Shown: in pieces, positions 7,364-16,136 of the stretch
Layout of the letters: each line of letters begins with the position of its first letter
Numbering within the stretch: position 1 is the first letter of the stretch
Source of the DNA: Clostridia bacterium
Lineage (GTDB): Bacteria > Bacillota > Clostridia > Oscillospirales > Acutalibacteraceae
Length of the DNA: 64,000 bases
Direction: 5' to 3'
NCBI GenBank assembly: GCA_900755895.1
Contig: CAAEIG010000173.1
Location: 110,337 to 174,336 of the forward strand
Position numbers and translations under genes: made by a program
Notes under the pieces: model-generated
What the model was told of the DNA's origin: nothing
Database searches by the model: none
The model's input: the letters and a program-made list of their open reading frames with translations, nothing else

Positions 7364-8326
7364 TTACTGAGGAATGTTTCCGTCCTGCCCGCTAGGCTGC
7401 TGAGGAGGAACGGTATTATAAGGCGGCATATTGCCGTACATGGGCTGTACCGGAGGGAACAGCAGCACAGTCATCTTATCACGATATTCCTTCAACAGAA
7501 GGGACATGAGAATAAAACATGCTGCGCCTGCCAAACTGCCGATTCCGGCAATCGGACTGGTAATCAAAGAGGCTACACCTCCCAGTGCGTTCATCACGCC
7601 CAAGAACATCAAAAATCCTGTGAGGAATCTGGGAATCCGGTTGTCAGGAACACCATTGATCGCAGAAGCTTTGATACGGTTGATTACCTTGATAACACTC
7701 ACATAATAGAAAATGTAAAGCACCAGCATTGCTGCAAGAACAACCGCAAAAATTCCCAGAAATACCTGGGCAAAAATCAATACGTTAGCATTATCAGTGG
7801 CGTTATAATAATAGGAATAGCCCATATTGGATGCTAAAACCACCATGACAACTACCATGATAAACAGCACCGAGGCAATAATCACGCAAACCATCACCAA
7901 GGAAATGATGGTAAGCACCTTGCAGATGGTCAACCCCACTGTGGACACATTGCCGGTTTGCCGATTACGGCAAGTGCTGTAAAACAACCACATTCCCACA
8001 GCAACAAGAATCGCAGGAATTGAAGCGAAAACCACTCCTGCAGTTGTGAAGCCTTCCAAAGCACTCATCATGGGATAAAACACGTCGGGATCTACTCCAT
8101 AGTTAGCACCATAATAATAGAGCTGATCCACCAGAACTTTGGAAGCAACCGCGGCAAAGATGGCAAACAACACCATTACTGAGTAGAGAATCGTTGCCGC
8201 CAAAAACTTGGTAGACGACCCCAATGTTTTAATCAAGTTCACTGCCGGATTGGATGAGAGCATGGGCGCTCCACAAGGACATGGCATACCGTCCGGCACG
8301 GTTCTTCCGCATTTCGGACAAATCAT
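7364..8326 (-). CDS. Zinc-ribbon multi-pass membrane protein
   Basis: 320 residues. It opens with a zinc-ribbon (MICPKCGRTVPDGMPCPCG, four Cys), then four or five hydrophobic segments between residues ~40 and 270 (for example FLAATILYSVMVLFAIFAAV and VLTIISLVMVCVIIASVLF), and a Pro/Gln-rich tail. Proteins with this layout are common in clostridia but have no defined function. It is monocistronic on the minus strand, between two terminators and the divergent SLH gene. An envelope or stress role is only a guess. Confidence 0.75.
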   Translation of the reverse strand: MICPKCGRTVPDGMPCPCGAPMLSSNPAVNLIKTLGSSTKFLAATILYSVMVLFAIFAAVASKVLVDQLYYYGANYGVDPDVFYPMMSALEGFTTAGVVFASIPAILVAVGMWLFYSTCRNRQTGNVSTVGLTICKVLTIISLVMVCVIIASVLFIMVVVMVVLASNMGYSYYYNATDNANVLIFAQVFLGIFAVVLAAMLVLYIFYYVSVIKVINRIKASAINGVPDNRIPRFLTGFLMFLGVMNALGGVASLITSPIAGIGSLAGAACFILMSLLLKEYRDKMTVLLFPPVQPMYGNMPPYNTVPPQQPSGQDGNIPQ

Positions 8327-8441
8327 AAATCTTTCCCTCCAAGCTTTCGAGATTCAGCAGTCATGCACCAAGAGTTAACGTTACCTTGTAAACAGTCCTG
8401 CTTGAGGCTATCTTACAGGAAAGCAGCCAAAAAAGCAACGA

Positions 8442-8475
8442 AAAAATCTAAAATAGAAAATATTTTTAGATTTTT
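8442..8475. repeat. 12-bp AT-rich inverted repeat
   Basis: Arms AAAAATCTAAAA (8442-8453) and TTTTAGATTTTT (8464-8475), perfectly complementary. It lies just upstream of the SLH-gene promoter in a divergent intergenic region, so it is not at a gene end. It could be an operator or a curved upstream element. Confidence 0.5.
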
Positions 8476-8485
8476 CATCTCTTAG

Positions 8486-8514
8486 TAGACTTTTTCGCCA
8501 TGAAATGATATATT
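8486..8514 (+). promoter_or_regulatory. Probable sigma-A promoter of SLH gene
   Basis: -35 TAGACT (8486-8491), 17-bp spacer, -10 TATATT (8509-8514). Both boxes are imperfect. A strong AGAGGAGG site precedes the ATG at 8551. Confidence 0.5.
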
Positions 8515-8550
8515 GTGTGAAGAACACCAGCGAGCAAGAGGAGGTTTTTT

Positions 8551-10212
8551 ATGAAAAAAAGTGGAAAAAGATTGATATCTGCGTTGCTGTGCGCAGCACT
8601 TCTTTGTGTGTGCATTCCCATGCAGAGCGTTCGGGCAGCATCTTTCAGCGATGTCCCCTGGAGCGCTTGGTACCGTCCTGCAGTGAATGCTTTGGCAGAT
8701 AGAGGAATTCTCAGCGGTACCGGAGGAAACAAATTCTCACCCAATGCCACCCTGACCCGCGCTGAATTTGTCACCATGCTGGCAAAGTCCACCCTGTCTT
8801 CCAGCGACCTGGCACAGTACAATTTTCAGGGCAGTTTTCGGGATGTAAGCACCTCCAACTGGTGCAATGCCTTTGTCAACTGGGCGTACGAAACTGGCGT
8901 TGCGAATGGATACGAGAATGGAACCTTTCAGCCCAACAAGCATGTGACCCGTCAGGAAATGGCCGTGATGGTGAAGAATCTGGCCCAGAGCACTGGCCGG
9001 AAGTTCCCGGCGATCAACAGCCAAACCTCCTTTCAAGATCAAAATCAAATTGCCTCTTGGGCAAAAGAAGCTGTGAAGCTCTGCCGACAAGCCGGCGTAA
9101 TCAATGGCGACGCCGATACCAACCGGTTCCGTCCCAAAGACACTGCCACTCGTGCAGAAGCAGCCTCCATTTGCTACCAGTACTTAAACAACTGCAAAAC
9201 GGACGGTTACTCTATCAGCCGGAAACGGGTGAATGGTGTGGCAGTTCGTGCAGTCATCTTCTCTCCGGATGATTTTAATGCGGGTTTGGTCCTGGGACAG
9301 AACATGGTGGACGGACGAGAGAGCGCCACCAGCCTGATTCAGCGCACAGGCGCTACCATCGCTGTCAACGGCGCATTCTTCAACATGGATAACTACATCC
9401 CCCTGGGCACCTTAATCGGTGACGGACGCGTATTGACTGTGGACAACCTGTACGCTCCGGAAAAGTCCGCTTTGGTGATGTCTCCTTCCGGCGCCTTCTC
9501 CGTGGAGAACTTCTCCACCCTATTTTCCGCCACGCTGAAGGATCAAAACGGAAAAGAAGTGGCGAAATTTGAGAACGTCGGTATGAACAAATGGCCCAGC
9601 AACAATTACGACGCCACCCGTCTAATCATGACAAGGGACTGGGGAACCACACTGAATTTCTCTACCCGAGATGCAGTGGTGGTAGATGCCAATGGCACCA
9701 TCACAAATGTATTCACCTATGCTAGCGGCAATGTATCCATTCCCGAGGGCGGATTTGTACTGTGTCAAAAGGCCCGTCGGCAGTATGAGGGCAATTTCTT
9801 TGACTCCTGTAAAGTGGGCATGACCATCACACTGGATTGCGTTTATAAGGATATCTCAGGCAGTGAGCTTCCCTTTGATCCTGAGCTCTCCATTGGTGCA
9901 GGTCCCCGCATTGTCAAGGACGGAAAGGTCTACGGCAATAGCAGCACCTACCAATCCGAAGGTTTTTCCAGCAGCTTGACTTCTGGCAACGCAGTGCGTG
10001 TGTGCGCCGGAGTTCGTGCCAACGGTGATTTGGTGATTCTCCAGGCCACTACCAGCGTGAAAACACTCTCCCAGATCATGGTAGCTTATGGGTGTCAAGA
10101 AGCCGTGAACTTTGACGGCGGCGGTTCTGTCAATTTGTATGTGGACGGAACTTGGCTTTATGGTCCGCAGTCACGACTGCTTAATAACATGCTGTACTTT
10201 ACCAGGTCATGA
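8551..10212 (+). CDS. SLH-domain phosphodiester glycosidase (NAGPA-family) surface protein
   Basis: 553 residues. A Sec signal peptide (residues 1-30, KRLISALLCAALLCVCIPM then an AxA-like site) is followed by three S-layer homology repeats (~31-85, FSDVPWSAWYRPAVNAL; ~92-150, FRDVSTSNWCNAFVNWAY; ~156-215), which anchor proteins to cell-wall polymers. Residues ~220-550 form a phosphodiester glycosidase domain (NAGPA/PF09992 type): VNGAFFNM, GAGPRIVKDGK and the hallmark NFDGGGSVNLYV. Family members cleave GlcNAc-1-phosphodiester linkages; here the target may be a wall or exopolymer glycan. It is monocistronic with its own promoter and terminator. Confidence 0.9.
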   Translation: MKKSGKRLISALLCAALLCVCIPMQSVRAASFSDVPWSAWYRPAVNALADRGILSGTGGNKFSPNATLTRAEFVTMLAKSTLSSSDLAQYNFQGSFRDVSTSNWCNAFVNWAYETGVANGYENGTFQPNKHVTRQEMAVMVKNLAQSTGRKFPAINSQTSFQDQNQIASWAKEAVKLCRQAGVINGDADTNRFRPKDTATRAEAASICYQYLNNCKTDGYSISRKRVNGVAVRAVIFSPDDFNAGLVLGQNMVDGRESATSLIQRTGATIAVNGAFFNMDNYIPLGTLIGDGRVLTVDNLYAPEKSALVMSPSGAFSVENFSTLFSATLKDQNGKEVAKFENVGMNKWPSNNYDATRLIMTRDWGTTLNFSTRDAVVVDANGTITNVFTYASGNVSIPEGGFVLCQKARRQYEGNFFDSCKVGMTITLDCVYKDISGSELPFDPELSIGAGPRIVKDGKVYGNSSTYQSEGFSSSLTSGNAVRVCAGVRANGDLVILQATTSVKTLSQIMVAYGCQEAVNFDGGGSVNLYVDGTWLYGPQSRLLNNMLYFTRS

Positions 10213-10228
10213 CAATTCTCCAATCAAA

Positions 10229-10268
10229 GAAGACCGCTCCTTCCCATTTCGGGAAGAGCGGTCTTTTT
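10229..10268. terminator. Bidirectional terminator
   Basis: AGACCGCTC-TTCCC and GGGAAGAGCGGTCT arms followed by TTTTT; on the minus strand it is followed by TTCTTTG. It separates the SLH gene from the convergent EFR1 gene. Confidence 0.85.
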
Positions 10269-10280
10269 GATTTACAGTTT

Positions 10281-11057
10281 CTATTTCTTTTTCTCAGGAA
10301 AAACTTCTTCCATCGGCGGACAAAGGTAATATCCGTGCTTTTTTCCCGCATCCTTGTGATCAATGGCGTGGACAGGGCAATTGTTCAGGCATGCCAAACA
10401 GAACATACAACTGTTGCCAAACTGGGTCTTTCCGTCCCGCAACACAATATTGTTTGAAGGACATTCCGACACACATTTGCCGCATTGAACACACGCTTCG
10501 GACACATGAAAATGCTTGCTGCTGGCCATATAGTTGCGGAACCCCCAGTTTACCACATTGGAAAGAATCCAATCCTGAGGCTTACCTTTCTGCTTGGGAA
10601 GCTTGTCCCCTCGCTGAATGCGCTTTCCCGTCTCCTCAATCAAAGGCAACGACTTGCGAATCTGCTGAATGGCAGTCTCCCTATCCGGCATCTTAAAGGA
10701 CACCATGAAATTATCCGGCATGGCAATTGCTTGATAACCCAACCATGTCAAACCTTTTTCCACTGCAATCTTCTCGCAATAGCTCCCAGCGGCTCCATCG
10801 TCACCGCCCATTGTGGTGACCACATACAACTGACGGCATCCGGAGAACTCACTGCGGCGAAGGAACTCTTCAATCCTTTCCGGCAATCGCCACGCATAAA
10901 TGGGCGATACCACTACGTAGGGCTTGTCCGAATGAAGATTCCATGGTTCCCCCTTTTTGAGAAGCTCATTGAGGGATACCATTTCATCCCCGGTTTCTCC
11001 GGACAACAGCTCTGCCACCAGGCGGCTGTTGCCAGAAGCACTAAAATATAAGATCAT
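10281..11057 (-). CDS. EFR1-family flavodoxin-ferredoxin fusion
   Basis: 258 residues. The N-terminal flavodoxin-like domain starts MILYFSASGNSRLVAELL (FMN phosphate loop SASGNS) and includes YVVSPIYAWRLPERIEEFL. The C-terminal domain carries two [4Fe-4S] motifs, CVQCGKCVSECP and CMFCLACLNNCP (~200-235). EFR1 proteins are presumed electron carriers in anaerobes. The start is the ATG at 11057, not the upstream in-frame ATG, because a strong AAGGAGG lies 7 bases before it, part of a 13-bp tandem duplication. The gene follows nagA's strand-mate region but is separated from it by its own leader. Confidence 0.88.
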   Translation of the reverse strand: MILYFSASGNSRLVAELLSGETGDEMVSLNELLKKGEPWNLHSDKPYVVVSPIYAWRLPERIEEFLRRSEFSGCRQLYVVTTMGGDDGAAGSYCEKIAVEKGLTWLGYQAIAMPDNFMVSFKMPDRETAIQQIRKSLPLIEETGKRIQRGDKLPKQKGKPQDWILSNVVNWGFRNYMASSKHFHVSEACVQCGKCVSECPSNNIVLRDGKTQFGNSCMFCLACLNNCPVHAIDHKDAGKKHGYYLCPPMEEVFPEKKK

Positions 11058-11058
11058 A

Positions 11059-11084
11059 GAAGTTCCTCCTTGAAGTTCCTCCTT
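11059..11084 (-). repeat. Tandem duplication of a Shine-Dalgarno segment
   Basis: Two exact 13-bp copies of AAGGAGGAACTTC (minus strand; 11072-11084 and 11059-11071) directly upstream of the EFR1 ATG. Each has a full ribosome-binding core; the proximal one has ideal spacing. Confidence 0.85.
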
Positions 11085-11106
11085 ACTTTTTTCAGAACGG
11101 AGCGCT

Positions 11107-12231
11107 TCAATGATACACGGCCGTGATGTCCAGGTTTTCATCCAGCACCAGCAGGTCAGCCCGTTTACCAGGAGCAATGCTGCCGATTTCATGATCCAAC
11201 CCAATGGCCTTTGCAGGGATCAAACTGGCACTCTTCACCGCCTGGGCAAAGGGCACGCCATAGGCCACCAGGTTCTTTACCTCCTGATGCAGGTTGCTCA
11301 CTGAGCCGGCAATGGTTCCGTCAGCGAGCACCGCCTTTCCTCCGCTGACCTGTACCATCTGTCCGCCCAAATCGTAGGAATCCCCCTCCTGCATGCCGTT
11401 GGCGCGCATGGAGTCGCTGACGATCAAAGCACGGTCACCCAATACTCGGAATGCCATCCGCAACACCGCAGGATGAATATGGAAGCCATCACAAATCAGC
11501 TCACCACGAACACGATCGTCATCCATAACAGCGCCGACCACACCGGGCTTTCTGTGATGGATGCCGTTCATAGCATTGAACAGATGGGTGGCATGGGTAA
11601 TTCCCTGATCGAAAGCCGCAATAGCTTGGTCGTAATCCGCAGTGGTATGGGCAATGGAAACCGTGCACAACTCTTTGGCCTGCTGAATAAACTCCATGCC
11701 GCCGGGCTGCTCAGGAGCCACATCCACCAGACGGATGATACCGCCGCACAGGTCCCAAAGCTCACGGAACATGGAAAAATCCGGAGCGACAATGTCCTCC
11801 TCTTTTTGCGCGCCCTTGCGCTCCTTGGAGATAAAGGGTCCCTCCATGTTGACGCCAACAACACGAGCGCCGTCCTCCACAGGATGATCCATGGCATCTT
11901 TAGCAGCCAGCAGAGCCTTCTCGATCACTTCCCGGCCAATGGTCATAGTGGTCGGGCAGAAAGATGTGACGCCGTGCTGCAGCAGGAATTTCGCCATGGC
12001 CTCCATCGCTTCTCTGGTACCGTCACAGGTATCCGCGCCGGCACAGCCATGAATGTGGACATCCACAAAACCCGGCACTACCGTATAGTTACCGGAACAG
12101 TCCACGGCCAAATCCTCGTCTTTTCTAGGCAGATCCTTTCCCACACGGAGAATTTTTCCGTCCTGAATTTCAATGTCGCCCTGAACCAGCTCAAAATTCT
12201 CATCAAGATAGTTTGCGTGGATCAACAGCAT
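11107..12231 (-). CDS. nagA: N-acetylglucosamine-6-phosphate deacetylase
   Basis: 374-residue amidohydrolase removing acetate from GlcNAc-6-P, feeding amino-sugar catabolism and wall recycling. Motifs: PGFVDVHIHGCAGAD (metal site), NMEGPFISKERKGAQ (catalytic Glu), HATHLFNAMNGIHHR, ELICDGFHIHP and the catalytic Asp in ALIVSDSMRANGM. The ATG at 12231 has the better spacing from GAGAGG; an ATG at 12240 overlaps it. No nagB or PTS gene is adjacent; the neighbour upstream is a BofA-like gene, so it may be expressed with the rnr-murD block. Confidence 0.93.
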   Translation of the reverse strand: MLLIHANYLDENFELVQGDIEIQDGKILRVGKDLPRKDEDLAVDCSGNYTVVPGFVDVHIHGCAGADTCDGTREAMEAMAKFLLQHGVTSFCPTTMTIGREVIEKALLAAKDAMDHPVEDGARVVGVNMEGPFISKERKGAQKEEDIVAPDFSMFRELWDLCGGIIRLVDVAPEQPGGMEFIQQAKELCTVSIAHTTADYDQAIAAFDQGITHATHLFNAMNGIHHRKPGVVGAVMDDDRVRGELICDGFHIHPAVLRMAFRVLGDRALIVSDSMRANGMQEGDSYDLGGQMVQVSGGKAVLADGTIAGSVSNLHQEVKNLVAYGVPFAQAVKSASLIPAKAIGLDHEIGSIAPGKRADLLVLDENLDITAVYH

Positions 12232-12268
12232 TTTAAACATCCTCTCTTTTTCCCGTTGCCGGGATCTT

Positions 12269-12442
12269 TCACAGCATGGTGTCCAACAAGATCAACAGTG
12301 TCACTCCCGGAATTCCCAGCAATCCTGCCGCGCCCAAACTCAATCTGTTTATGGGCAGCAGGACTCCCGTATACTCTCCGCAGAGATTGACAAGCGCCAA
12401 CGCCAACAGCCCCAATGCCGCCGAAAGCAGAAACCCTTTCAT
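12269..12442 (-). CDS. BofA-like pro-sigma-K processing inhibitor family protein
   Basis: 57-residue membrane protein: one hydrophobic helix (FLLSAALGLLALALVNLCG), the conserved turn LPINRLSLGAAGLLGIPGV, and a second helix LTLLILLDTML-like end. These match the BofA family, which in Bacillus inhibits the sigma-K protease SpoIVFB during sporulation. The ATG at 12442 is chosen because GGGGGAG precedes it by 6 bases. It implies a spore-forming ancestry, though BofA-like proteins persist in non-sporulating clostridia. Confidence 0.75.
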   Translation of the reverse strand: MKGFLLSAALGLLALALVNLCGEYTGVLLPINRLSLGAAGLLGIPGVTLLILLDTML

Positions 12443-12504
12443 CAAGAACTCCCCCTGTTTGTCCGGATGGTACATCTCTATGAAAGGAATCTCTGCCTTA
12501 TGCC

Positions 12505-14712
12505 TTACGGCTCTTGAGGCACAAAGTCCACCCGACCGGTGGCAACGTCTGCGGCAGCCACAATGATGCCGATTTCTTCACCCATCATCAGCACCCGCCC
12601 GGAACGGTGGTCAACGTGGGAAACTTCCCCGTCGTACTCAAATTCGCAGTTCTCAAAATCATTCAAGCTCACAAAGCCTTCGGCATTGTTTTCCAGCTTG
12701 ACAAAGATACCCTTAGGCGTCACACCGCTGATGATACCAGTGTGTTTTTCACCCAAATGGGCCTTCATATACTCGGCAATATAGCAATCTTCTGCCGACC
12801 GCTCGCCAGTGACTGCCCGGATCTCTGTTCTAGAGCATTCTGCAGCTGCCAAGGAGGCAAATTCGCCATAGCGCTTCTTCAACGTAGTCTGGTCCGCTCC
12901 TGCCACCAGATCGCTGAGAATCCGGTGGATGGAGGTGTCAGGATACCGCCGAATGGGCGAGGTAAAGTGACTGTACTCCCCCGCTGCAAGGCCAAAATGC
13001 CCCACTTCCCGATCAGAGTAGCGGGCCTTCTCCATGGTACGCAGCACACGCTGATTCACCAGAGAAGCGCGAGGCGTATCCTTGACGCGGTCCAAAATTG
13101 CGGCAAAGTCCTTGGTGGAGGGCTTGCCTTTGCGCAGCTCCTTGCAGGGGATACCTAACCGCTCCAACAGCTCCGCAAGCTCGTCCACCCGGTCGGGCTG
13201 AGGCCGCTCATGGATGCGGTATAGGAAGGGGATCTCCGCCTTGAGAGAAGCCCGGGCCGCTGCAATGTTCGCAGCAATCATCATCTGCTCGATGAGCTCC
13301 TCTGCCTGACCAGTGGTGCGGGGCAGCAGCTGGATACACACTCCGTTTTCATCCAGGACAAATTTGGTCTCATCACTAGTCAAATCCATCTTACCCTGGC
13401 GCACAGCCGCCGCCTCAAAGACATCTGCCAGCTCCTTTGCAGCCAGCAAGCTGTCCATCACCGGCGCGTACTTATCCAAAATCTCCTGGGTGGCTGTGCC
13501 ATCCAGAATGGTATTCACTTCAGCGTAGACACCCCGCACTTTGGAATTGATCACGGTCTTGCGGAACTGATAGTCCAGCATTTTGCCCTCTCGGTCAAAT
13601 TCCATCAAAGCGGAAAACGCCAGTTTTTCCGTTCCAGCGTTCAGGGAGCAAACACCGTTGGACAATGCCTCCGGAAGCATGGGAATCACACGGTCCGCAA
13701 AGTACACGGAAGTACCCCGGCGGTACGCCTCCAGATCAATGGGAGTCTTGGCCTTGACGTAATGGGATACGTCGGCAATGTGGACACCCAGTTTATAGCC
13801 ATTTTCCGTGCGCTTGACAGAGATCGCGTCATCCAGATCCTTGGCGTCTGCACTGTCCACCGTGAAAATCGGCTCGTCCCGCAGGTCAAGACGTTCATCA
13901 ATATCAGCTTGGGTCACTGTCATTTTGGAGATCTCCTCCGCCTGAGCCATCACCTCAGGGGGGAACTCCGTGGGAATGCCGCAGCGGACAATAATGGCGT
14001 CAGCACAGATCCTGGCCCGTTCGCCAGTGCCAAACACGGACTTGATCTCCGCCTGGCTCCAATCTCCTCTGGCATCCTGCACAGGATGGATCAGCACTTT
14101 ATCCATATCGCGAGCCCCGTTGAGGCCGCCGGTCACCGCCAAATCATAACGGAGAGCACCGTCAGGAGTGACACGTGCCCCGGTTTCATCCACGTGGACC
14201 GTACCGGTCATCGGCTCTTCAGACCGGGAAACAATGCGCTTCACACGTCCGCTGGGGCCCTTATCACGCTTCTGCAGATCCGTCAGGATCACTTCATCGC
14301 CCAGGAACGCTCCCTTTAAGCCGCTGCCAGGCACAAAGATGTCCTCTCCGCCCAGCTTGGGCCGGGCAAACCCAAATCGCTCGGAAAGGGCGACTATGGT
14401 TGCAGCAATATCCCCGCCCCGGGGAACCAGCTTTACCCAGTGATCTTTATCAACTGTGATCTCGCCCTTGTCCTTTAAGGAGTGCAGCGCATCATAAAAT
14501 GCATCCTTATCCCGGATGCCGGCCTCCCGCTGCAGGGACCGGGAAGGAACTCCGTCCCCTCCGCAGCGCTTTAACGCTGCCACAATCACCTTTTCTTCCA
14601 AGGTGCTGGCAGCACTGGGCAGCTCATAGGTGTCTGTGGGTCCAAAGGTGCGCTTTCCGAATCCGCCTCTGCCGCCATTTCGACTTCTGTTAAAATTTCC
14701 TCTTCTCTCCAT
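12505..14712 (-). CDS. rnr: Ribonuclease R
   Basis: 735-residue 3'-5' exoribonuclease of the RNB/RNase II family, degrading structured RNA and aiding rRNA and tmRNA quality control. In order: basic Gly/Arg-rich N-terminus, winged-helix region, cold-shock domains, RNB catalytic domain with SADAKDLDDAISV (catalytic Asps, ~residue 280), NAANIAAARASLKAEIPFLYR-type segment (split here), YSHFTSPIRRYPD, and a C-terminal S1 domain (GIISGVTPKGIFVKLENN). Unlike many firmicutes there is no smpB or secG beside it; it lies downstream of murD. Start chosen at the ATG before RRGNFNRS; an upstream in-frame ATG overlaps murD. Confidence 0.95.
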   Translation of the reverse strand: MERRGNFNRSRNGGRGGFGKRTFGPTDTYELPSAASTLEEKVIVAALKRCGGDGVPSRSLQREAGIRDKDAFYDALHSLKDKGEITVDKDHWVKLVPRGGDIAATIVALSERFGFARPKLGGEDIFVPGSGLKGAFLGDEVILTDLQKRDKGPSGRVKRIVSRSEEPMTGTVHVDETGARVTPDGALRYDLAVTGGLNGARDMDKVLIHPVQDARGDWSQAEIKSVFGTGERARICADAIIVRCGIPTEFPPEVMAQAEEISKMTVTQADIDERLDLRDEPIFTVDSADAKDLDDAISVKRTENGYKLGVHIADVSHYVKAKTPIDLEAYRRGTSVYFADRVIPMLPEALSNGVCSLNAGTEKLAFSALMEFDREGKMLDYQFRKTVINSKVRGVYAEVNTILDGTATQEILDKYAPVMDSLLAAKELADVFEAAAVRQGKMDLTSDETKFVLDENGVCIQLLPRTTGQAEELIEQMMIAANIAAARASLKAEIPFLYRIHERPQPDRVDELAELLERLGIPCKELRKGKPSTKDFAAILDRVKDTPRASLVNQRVLRTMEKARYSDREVGHFGLAAGEYSHFTSPIRRYPDTSIHRILSDLVAGADQTTLKKRYGEFASLAAAECSRTEIRAVTGERSAEDCYIAEYMKAHLGEKHTGIISGVTPKGIFVKLENNAEGFVSLNDFENCEFEYDGEVSHVDHRSGRVLMMGEEIGIIVAAADVATGRVDFVPQEP

Positions 14713-14744
14713 ACACACTCTCTTTCTCGGGGCCGTGCCCCGCA

Positions 14745-16133
14745 TCACTCTAATCCATTTACCAATTCCTTGTAATGTCTTCCACGCACCTCGAAATTCG
14801 GGTACAGGTCAAAGGCGGCGCAGGCCGGTGACAGGGACACAATATCCCCCGGCTGCCCGTGAGCAGCCGCAGCAGCCACAGCCTGTTCCATATTTTCAAC
14901 CCGGATGATTTCCGGGACGCCTTCTTTGTAATTATCTGCAGAGCGCACCGCAGCCTCAATTTTATCCGCAGTGGCACCCATGAGGATCAAGGTCTTCACA
15001 TGCTCACATACCGCAGGCCCCAGGGGCTCAAAGGGAATATGCTTGTCATAGCCCCCTGCGATCATTACGATCTTCTGAGAAAATAGGGAGAGCATTCCAG
15101 AAATAACTCTGGTGGGCGAAGTGGCAATGGAATCGTTGTAATACTTCACCCCACGCACCTCCCGGACAAACTCTGCCCGGTGCTCCACACCGTTAAACTC
15201 CGCCGCTACCCGGCGAATGGTTTCCGACGTTACATCACCCCACACGGCAGCGATGGCTGCCGTGTAATTCTCTACATTGTGCCAGCCGGGAATCTTAATC
15301 TGAGACACCGGCATCAATTCCTGTCCGTTGACATAGATGGACTTCTCGTCGCACCAGACGCCTCTGTCCACCTGCTGGCCCCGCTGGAACATCCAGCAGT
15401 CTCCCCGAACCTCAGGAGCAAAGGCAGCGGTGATTTCATTGCCCGCATTGAGCACTGTGCGGGAAAAGGCGCTCTGATGCAGGAAGATGTTTTTCTTGGC
15501 ATCAATATACTCCTGCATATCCTTGTGGACATCCAGATGGTTGGGAGAAAGATTGGTGACCACTGCCACCGCAGGACTTTGCCGCATGGAGATCAGCTGG
15601 AAGCTGGAAAGCTCCACCACAGCGCAATCCTCGGGCTGGATGGACTCAATCTCCGGTAGCAGGGGTTTGCCGATGTTGCCGCCCAAATGGACATTCTTAC
15701 CCTGGGCCTTTAAAAACTCCGCGATGATAGAGGTGGTGGTTGTTTTGCCATCACTGCCAGTGACCGCGTAAATCTTGCAAGGGCAAAGTTCGAAAAACAC
15801 CTCCATCTCGCTGGTAACGGCAGCACCACGACTGCGGGCAGCCTCCAGCTCAGGGAGATAATACTTCATTCCAGGGGTACGGAAGATGATATCCTCGTTA
15901 AGATCCTGTAAATAGCCCTCGCCCAGGATCAGCTGCACACCCATCTCCTGCAAAGTCTTGCCGTTCTCCCCCAGCTCCTCCAAGGAGCGCTTATCTCGGG
16001 CAGAAACCACTGCTCCCCTCTCACGGAATAATTTGATCAAGGGCATGTGGCTGCGGCCAATACCACAGAATGTCACGGTCTTCCCATTGATGTACTGAAA
16101 AAACTGCTGTTGATTCAAGTTCTCCACTTCCAA
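14745..16133 (-). CDS. murD: UDP-N-acetylmuramoyl-L-alanine--D-glutamate ligase
   Basis: 462-residue Mur ligase adding D-Glu to UDP-MurNAc-L-Ala with ATP. Motifs: N-terminal Rossmann-like VTFCGIGRSHMPLIKL, ATP loop VTGSDGKTTTTSIIAE (~residue 120), NLSPNHLDVHKDMQEYIDAKK, and C-terminal HRAEFVREVRGVKYYNDS. The open frame begins with TTG at 16133, 3 bp after the ABC exporter stop; a GTG or TTG a few codons on are alternatives. It stands apart from a dcw cluster, cotranscribed with rnr downstream. Confidence 0.95.
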   Translation of the reverse strand: MEVENLNQQQFFQYINGKTVTFCGIGRSHMPLIKLFRERGAVVSARDKRSLEELGENGKTLQEMGVQLILGEGYLQDLNEDIIFRTPGMKYYLPELEAARSRGAAVTSEMEVFFELCPCKIYAVTGSDGKTTTTSIIAEFLKAQGKNVHLGGNIGKPLLPEIESIQPEDCAVVELSSFQLISMRQSPAVAVVTNLSPNHLDVHKDMQEYIDAKKNIFLHQSAFSRTVLNAGNEITAAFAPEVRGDCWMFQRGQQVDRGVWCDEKSIYVNGQELMPVSQIKIPGWHNVENYTAAIAAVWGDVTSETIRRVAAEFNGVEHRAEFVREVRGVKYYNDSIATSPTRVISGMLSLFSQKIVMIAGGYDKHIPFEPLGPAVCEHVKTLILMGATADKIEAAVRSADNYKEGVPEIIRVENMEQAVAAAAAHGQPGDIVSLSPACAAFDLYPNFEVRGRHYKELVNGLE

Positions 16134-16136
16134 TCT

